Shown here: in pieces, positions 59,811 to 64,000 of the stretch
Layout of the letters: each line of letters begins with the position of its first letter
Position numbering within the stretch: position 1 is the stretch's first letter
Position numbers and translations under genes: made by a program
Notes under the pieces: generated by a model
What the model was told of the DNA's origin: nothing
Databases searched by the model: none
The model's input: the letters and a program-made list of their open reading frames with translations, nothing else
From: Pseudomonadota bacterium
Lineage (GTDB): Bacteria > Pseudomonadota > Alphaproteobacteria > Dongiales > Dongiaceae
Length of the DNA stretch: 64,000 bases
Assembly (NCBI GenBank): GCA_016183985.1
Contig: JACPDN010000002.1
Location: forward strand, 62,001 to 126,000
Reading direction: 5' to 3'

Positions 59811-60746
59811 ATGAGCATTCTCGTCCTTGCCGAGCATGACAACGCGTCGCTGAAATCGGCGACCTTGCATGCCGTCACCGCTGCCCAGAAGATTGGCGGC
59901 GACATTCATATCCTGGTTGCCGGTGCCGGTGCCCAGGGTGCCGCCGATGCGGCCGCCAAGGTTGCCGGCGTCGCCAAGGTTCTGCTGGCTGACGACGCGA
60001 TCTACGGCCATGCCTTGGCTGAGAACGTTGCCAAGCTGATCGTGAGTCTGGCGCCGTCCTACAGCCACATTCTCTCGGCTGCGACCGTCAACGGAAAGAA
60101 CATCCTGCCGCGCGCCTCGGCCCTGCTCGACGTGCAGCAGATCTCGGAGATCTCCGAGGTCAACAGCCCGGACACCTTCACGCGTCCGACCTATGCCGGC
60201 AACGCGCTGACCACGGTCCAGTCCGCGGATAAGATCAAGGTCATCACGGTCCGTGCGACGGCGTTCGACGCCGTGGCGGAAACCGGCGGCTCGGCGGCGG
60301 TCGAAAAGATCGCCTCGGCCGGTGACGCGGGCCTCTCCAAGTTTCTCGGCCAGGAAGTGCAGAAGACGGAACGCCCCGAGCTCACCTCGGCGCGCATCGT
60401 CGTCTCGGGTGGCCGTGGCATGCAATCGGGCGACAATTTCAAGATGCTCGAGGAAGTGGCCGACAAGCTCGGCGCCGCCGTCGGTGCATCGCGCGCCGCC
60501 GTCGACGCGGGCTTCGTGCCCAACGATTACCAGGTCGGTCAGACCGGCAAGATCGTGGCGCCGGATCTCTATGTCGCTGTCGGTATCTCGGGTGCCATTC
60601 AGCACCTCGCCGGCATGAAGGACAGCAAGGTCATCGTCGCTATCAACAAGGACGAAGATGCGCCGATCTTCCAGGTCGCCGATTACGGCCTGGTCGCGGA
60701 TCTGTTCCAGGCGGTGCCGGAACTGGCGAAAGAACTTAGCAAGTAA
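59811..60746 (+). CDS. etfA: Electron transfer flavoprotein alpha subunit
   Basis: A protein of 311 residues. The C-terminal FAD domain (about 190-311) shows [60 protein letters not shown] and [17 protein letters not shown]. It lies 12 bases after etfB. It binds FAD and forms the heterodimeric electron carrier. Confidence 0.96.
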   Translation: MSILVLAEHDNASLKSATLHAVTAAQKIGGDIHILVAGAGAQGAADAAAKVAGVAKVLLADDAIYGHALAENVAKLIVSLAPSYSHILSAATVNGKNILPRASALLDVQQISEISEVNSPDTFTRPTYAGNALTTVQSADKIKVITVRATAFDAVAETGGSAAVEKIASAGDAGLSKFLGQEVQKTERPELTSARIVVSGGRGMQSGDNFKMLEEVADKLGAAVGASRAAVDAGFVPNDYQVGQTGKIVAPDLYVAVGISGAIQHLAGMKDSKVIVAINKDEDAPIFQVADYGLVADLFQAVPELAKELSK

Positions 60747-60768
60747 GCCCTAAGAAATAACCGGACAA

Positions 60769-60797
60769 GCGGCCCGCTGATCGAAACAGCGGGCCGC
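60769..60797 (+). terminator. Perfect 11-bp hairpin between etfA and hbd
   Basis: GCGGCCCGCTG pairs with CAGCGGGCCGC around a seven-base loop, 22 bases after the etfA stop. There is no T-run, so partial termination or mRNA processing between etfBA and hbd is more likely than full termination. Confidence 0.55.
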
Positions 60798-60832
60798 AAT
60801 GTTCCGGGAGATAGAAAAGAAGAGGTCAGAAC

Positions 60833-61708
<876 letters not shown>

Positions 61709-61725
61709 GCTGAAACGCGGTGGCG

Positions 61726-62235
61726 ATGCGCATTGTCGCGCTTTCCGGCATGCTGCTTGCCGCCATCGCGCTGCCAGGCTGCGCAACACATGGCCTGAAC
61801 GCTACCTATTATGCGGGCCAGCTCGAATGGGCGTTGCATAACGGCAACGAACTCGATCGCCCAGAACCCGTCACCGTCGCGGATTGGCCGCCAACGCTGG
61901 ATTGTATGATCTCAGCCATTGTTGCCGAGATCCCTTTGAGCGATCAGTCATTGCTCGTGCAAGGTTTGAACGGCGGCTATTACCATGGCCATAACGACGA
62001 TCTTTATGTGAAGTATTTCTGGTCGTCCCCGACCCATGGCGACATCATGTGGCCCGGTACGCTAGGCGCGCCGCCATCGCCTGACGGACGTCTACGCTTC
62101 CGCAATGGCGGCCTAGTACCCGAGCTCGATTTTGATCTGCGGCAACGGATGCGCAAGAATTTTGAAGCGTTATGTCCGGGCCTGGCTGCCAGATATCCCG
62201 GCATTCTGGATCTGCCGCCGATGCGGGAAATCTGA
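61726..62235 (+). CDS. Hypothetical lipoprotein
   Basis: A protein of 169 residues from the ATG at 61726 with a lipoprotein signal ending in LPGC (Cys19). The mature part is rich in aromatic residues and Gly (GLNGGYYHGHNDDLYVKYFW), suggesting a small beta-rich domain. No family is recognised. It follows hbd by 17 bases but is probably functionally separate. Confidence 0.65.
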   Translation: MRIVALSGMLLAAIALPGCATHGLNATYYAGQLEWALHNGNELDRPEPVTVADWPPTLDCMISAIVAEIPLSDQSLLVQGLNGGYYHGHNDDLYVKYFWSSPTHGDIMWPGTLGAPPSPDGRLRFRNGGLVPELDFDLRQRMRKNFEALCPGLAARYPGILDLPPMREI

Positions 62236-62306
62236 GGCGCATACTTCCTCGGCGCCGCCCAATGCGGCAAAAAGCCACGATTTCCATGTAACGGGTGGCT
62301 GCACTG

Positions 62307-62810
62307 CTACTCGCACCAATCGCTGATGGAGAGGTCGACAACTTCGCCGAGATCGTGCGCCTTCCGGCTGCCGCAGGCGCGCAGCAGGGCCTGTGTGTGG
62401 TCCACGATCAATCGGAACTCGGCACGCGCCGCCTCGATCTTGCTACCCGATCCGGCATAGCCGACACCCTTCACCGCCTGCGTGAATGCCACCCGGTAGT
62501 GAGCAAAGGCATGCTCGCTGCTGGTCAACAAGGCTTGTTGATCAACTGGCTGGCTGCCGCCTTGCTGCGCATCGGCCGTAGCTACAGCCGCAAAGCGACG
62601 ATAGCTTGCAAGCACAGCCGCGCTCCATCGGTCGGCGCCCGCGATCTGGCGCTCCAGACAGGTTGCCATCGTGATGGTATCGCCGTCGCAAACATAGGGG
62701 TCGAGTGACAAGCGATTGTCATCGCCCTCGGCGACGGAAGGGCACAACAGAAGCAGCGCGGCTGCCAGAATTGGCGAAAGCAAGGCAACGATTACGAATC
62801 CGATGCGCAT
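62307..62810 (-). CDS. LprI-like (DUF1311) secreted protein
   Basis: A protein of 167 residues from the ATG at 62810 with an N-terminal hydrophobic segment (about 3-24). It has the LprI pattern with two Cys framing a short stretch (CDGDTITMATCLERQIAGAD). LprI-type proteins include periplasmic lysozyme inhibitors. A C-terminal pair of Cys may form a second disulfide. Its start lies two bases after the TlpA gene stop, so the two are probably co-transcribed. Confidence 0.7.
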   Translation of the reverse strand: MRIGFVIVALLSPILAAALLLLCPSVAEGDDNRLSLDPYVCDGDTITMATCLERQIAGADRWSAAVLASYRRFAAVATADAQQGGSQPVDQQALLTSSEHAFAHYRVAFTQAVKGVGYAGSGSKIEAARAEFRLIVDHTQALLRACGSRKAHDLGEVVDLSISDWCE

Positions 62811-62812
62811 CC

Positions 62813-63376
62813 TTACCCAGCCGGCTTGGCGTCGAGATATTTCTTCAGCTCGGCTTTGACCCGGTCCGAGGACCAATCGGTGGCGCCGATATAGACCGAG
62901 ACCACCTTGCCGTCGCGGTCGAGGACGTAGGTGGTGGGCAGGGCGGAGCCTTTGAGTTCCTGAAAGAGGTCGCTCATCCGGTCGGTATAGAGTTTCAGGT
63001 TCTTGACGCCGGTGCGGCGAAAGAAGGGTGCCGCCTTCTTGATGCCGTCGCGGTCGAGGCTCACTGCCACGACCTTGAGCCCGGCCTCGCCCAGATCGCC
63101 CTGCAGGGCATCCAGCGTTGGCATTTCGGCGATGCAGGGGGCGCACCAGCTGGCCCAGAAATTGAGGACGACGACCTGGCCCCTGAAATCGGCCAGGGTG
63201 ACCTTGTCGCCCAGCGCGTCCTGGAAGTCCTCATTGGGCGTTGGCAGGGGCGGATCGAACGGGCTAAAGTCGCCGGACTTCGCGGGGGTATCGTCGGCCA
63301 GGGCCGGCGAAAGCGGTGCCACCGCCAGCAAAAATGCCATCAGGGAGCCCCAAAAGGCGGTCTTTTTCAGTACCAT
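62813..63376 (-). CDS. TlpA-family thiol-disulfide oxidoreductase
   Basis: A protein of 187 residues from the ATG at 63376, with a signal peptide or anchor (residues about 6-29, ends ALA). The thioredoxin fold carries [14 protein letters not shown], with the redox CAPC motif, and [11 protein letters not shown] with the cis-Pro. TlpA/ResA proteins reduce periplasmic disulfides, classically in cytochrome c or oxidase assembly. Its start codon overlaps that of argH on the opposite strand; an internal ATG at 63340 is an alternative. Confidence 0.9.
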   Translation of the reverse strand: MVLKKTAFWGSLMAFLLAVAPLSPALADDTPAKSGDFSPFDPPLPTPNEDFQDALGDKVTLADFRGQVVVLNFWASWCAPCIAEMPTLDALQGDLGEAGLKVVAVSLDRDGIKKAAPFFRRTGVKNLKLYTDRMSDLFQELKGSALPTTYVLDRDGKVVSVYIGATDWSSDRVKAELKKYLDAKPAG

Positions 63377-64000
63377 GAGTGCCAAGAAACAATCCTCGTC
63401 CGTCACCGATTCCGCTAACGCCATGTGGGGCGGCCGCTTTGCCGCTGGCCCGGCAGCGATCATGCAGCAGATTAATGCCTCCATCGGGGTGGACAAGCGC
63501 CTTTATGCCGAGGACATCCAGGGGTCGCTGGCCCATGCCGCCATGCTGGCGAAACAGGGCATCATCACCGAGACCGACGCCGCGGCGATCGCCAAGGGCC
63601 TGAACCAGGTGAAGGCTGAGATCGAGGCCGGCAATTTCGAATTCAAGGTCGCACTCGAGGACATTCATATGAATGTCGAGCAGCGCCTCAAGGAACTGAT
63701 CGGCGAGCCGGCCGGCCGGCTTCATACCGCGCGTTCGCGGAATGACCAGGTGGCGACCGATTTCAAGCTGTGGGTCCGCCGTGCCTGTGATGAAGTGGCT
63801 GCGGAAGCGCGCAATTTGGTGTCGGCCCTCATCGATCGCGCTGAAGAAGAAGCGGCGACCGTGATGCCGGGCTATACGCATCTGCAGCCGGCACAGCCGG
63901 TGACATTCGGGCATCATCTTCTCGCTTATGTCGAGATGCTGGGCCGCGATATCGGGCGTCTCGCCGATGCCCGCAAGCGTCTCAACGAAAGCCCGCTCGG
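63375..64000 (+). CDS. argH: Argininosuccinate lyase, N-terminal part (runs off the window)
   Basis: The first 208 residues are present. [20 protein letters not shown] is the classic start, followed by [33 protein letters not shown] and [20 protein letters not shown], with the catalytic His in HLQPAQP. It cleaves argininosuccinate to arginine and fumarate. The ATG at 63375 shares CATG with the divergent tlpA-like start; the ATG at 63423 is a later alternative. Confidence 0.94.
   Translation, partial: MSAKKQSSSVTDSANAMWGGRFAAGPAAIMQQINASIGVDKRLYAEDIQGSLAHAAMLAKQGIITETDAAAIAKGLNQVKAEIEAGNFEFKVALEDIHMNVEQRLKELIGEPAGRLHTARSRNDQVATDFKLWVRRACDEVAAEARNLVSALIDRAEEEAATVMPGYTHLQPAQPVTFGHHLLAYVEMLGRDIGRLADARKRLNESPL

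Noticed and set aside
59028-60605. A 525-codon minus-strand frame
   Set aside because: It is antisense to etfB and etfA, both unmistakable.

Overview
The window is about 62-64% G+C and densely packed. It reads as chromosomal DNA of an alphaproteobacterium, most like the Rhodospirillales (a Dongia-like genus would fit). The supporting signs are short overlapping operons, many amino-acid and amine catabolic modules, the etfB-etfA-3-hydroxyacyl-CoA dehydrogenase block, a HIG1-like/PduO pair and small palindromic repeats of alphaproteobacterial type. The taxon is inferred from gene content, not from a marker gene. I saw no rRNA, tRNA, CRISPR array, transposase or phage gene.

Layout. 1-2050: the N-terminus of a membrane sensor (runs off the left edge), an NTF2-like protein and a bicupin. 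2050-2720: a long inverted repeat, a highly structured sequence behind a strong minus-strand promoter (candidate ncRNA) and a dispersed palindromic repeat. 2719-15677: two divergent transcription units separated by an RpiR-type operator. The minus unit is rpiR1, a glutamine-synthetase-like ligase, a class III aminotransferase and a 1014-residue fusion of small-molecule kinase, M23 peptidase fold and class III aminotransferase. The plus unit is a Liv-type ABC importer (with a LivM-LivG fusion), an N-formylglutamate-amidohydrolase-like enzyme and an isochorismatase-like hydrolase. Together they look like a regulon for uptake and breakdown of an unknown amine or amino acid.

15691-22606: a second RpiR module. 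Five minus-strand genes (cupin phosphoglucose isomerase, shikimate-dehydrogenase-like, 2-hydroxyacid dehydrogenase, UlaG-like metallo-hydrolase, rpiR2) face an FGGY sugar kinase and a TauD-like dioxygenase. The intergenic region carries the same TGTAGT/ACTACA palindrome as the first module, so the two may be co-regulated. 22614-27683: an orphan KdpF-like miniprotein, a hypothetical gene, a solute-binding protein, a PhyH dioxygenase, a LysR regulator and a histidine-ammonia-lyase-family protein that lacks the Ala-Ser-Gly triad needed to form the MIO cofactor.

27851-32642: a MacA-MacB-OprM-type tripartite efflux system. 32746-40354: an iron-uptake island with a FecI-type sigma factor, an STN-domain TonB-dependent receptor, PiuC, a PepSY membrane protein and ExbB-ExbD-TonB. 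No FecR gene is present, and Fur-like boxes sit before the main units. 40448-50669: a BKACE enzyme, ChaC, two complex histidine kinases, a C45 acyltransferase, a ModE-like regulator and pabB with a class IV aminotransferase. 50798-58682: a DUF2061 protein, a GlcD-like oxidase, a lipoprotein hydrolase, LysR/aguA, GNAT, an aldo/keto reductase, the HIG1-like protein with PduO, and an orphan SUKH-like immunity protein. 59046-64000: etfB, etfA, hbd, two small envelope proteins, TlpA and the start of argH.

The best candidates for undescribed biology are the MIO-less ammonia-lyase locus, the kinase-M23-aminotransferase amine module, the RpiR-linked sugar module and the structured RNA candidate near 2.3-2.55 kb.
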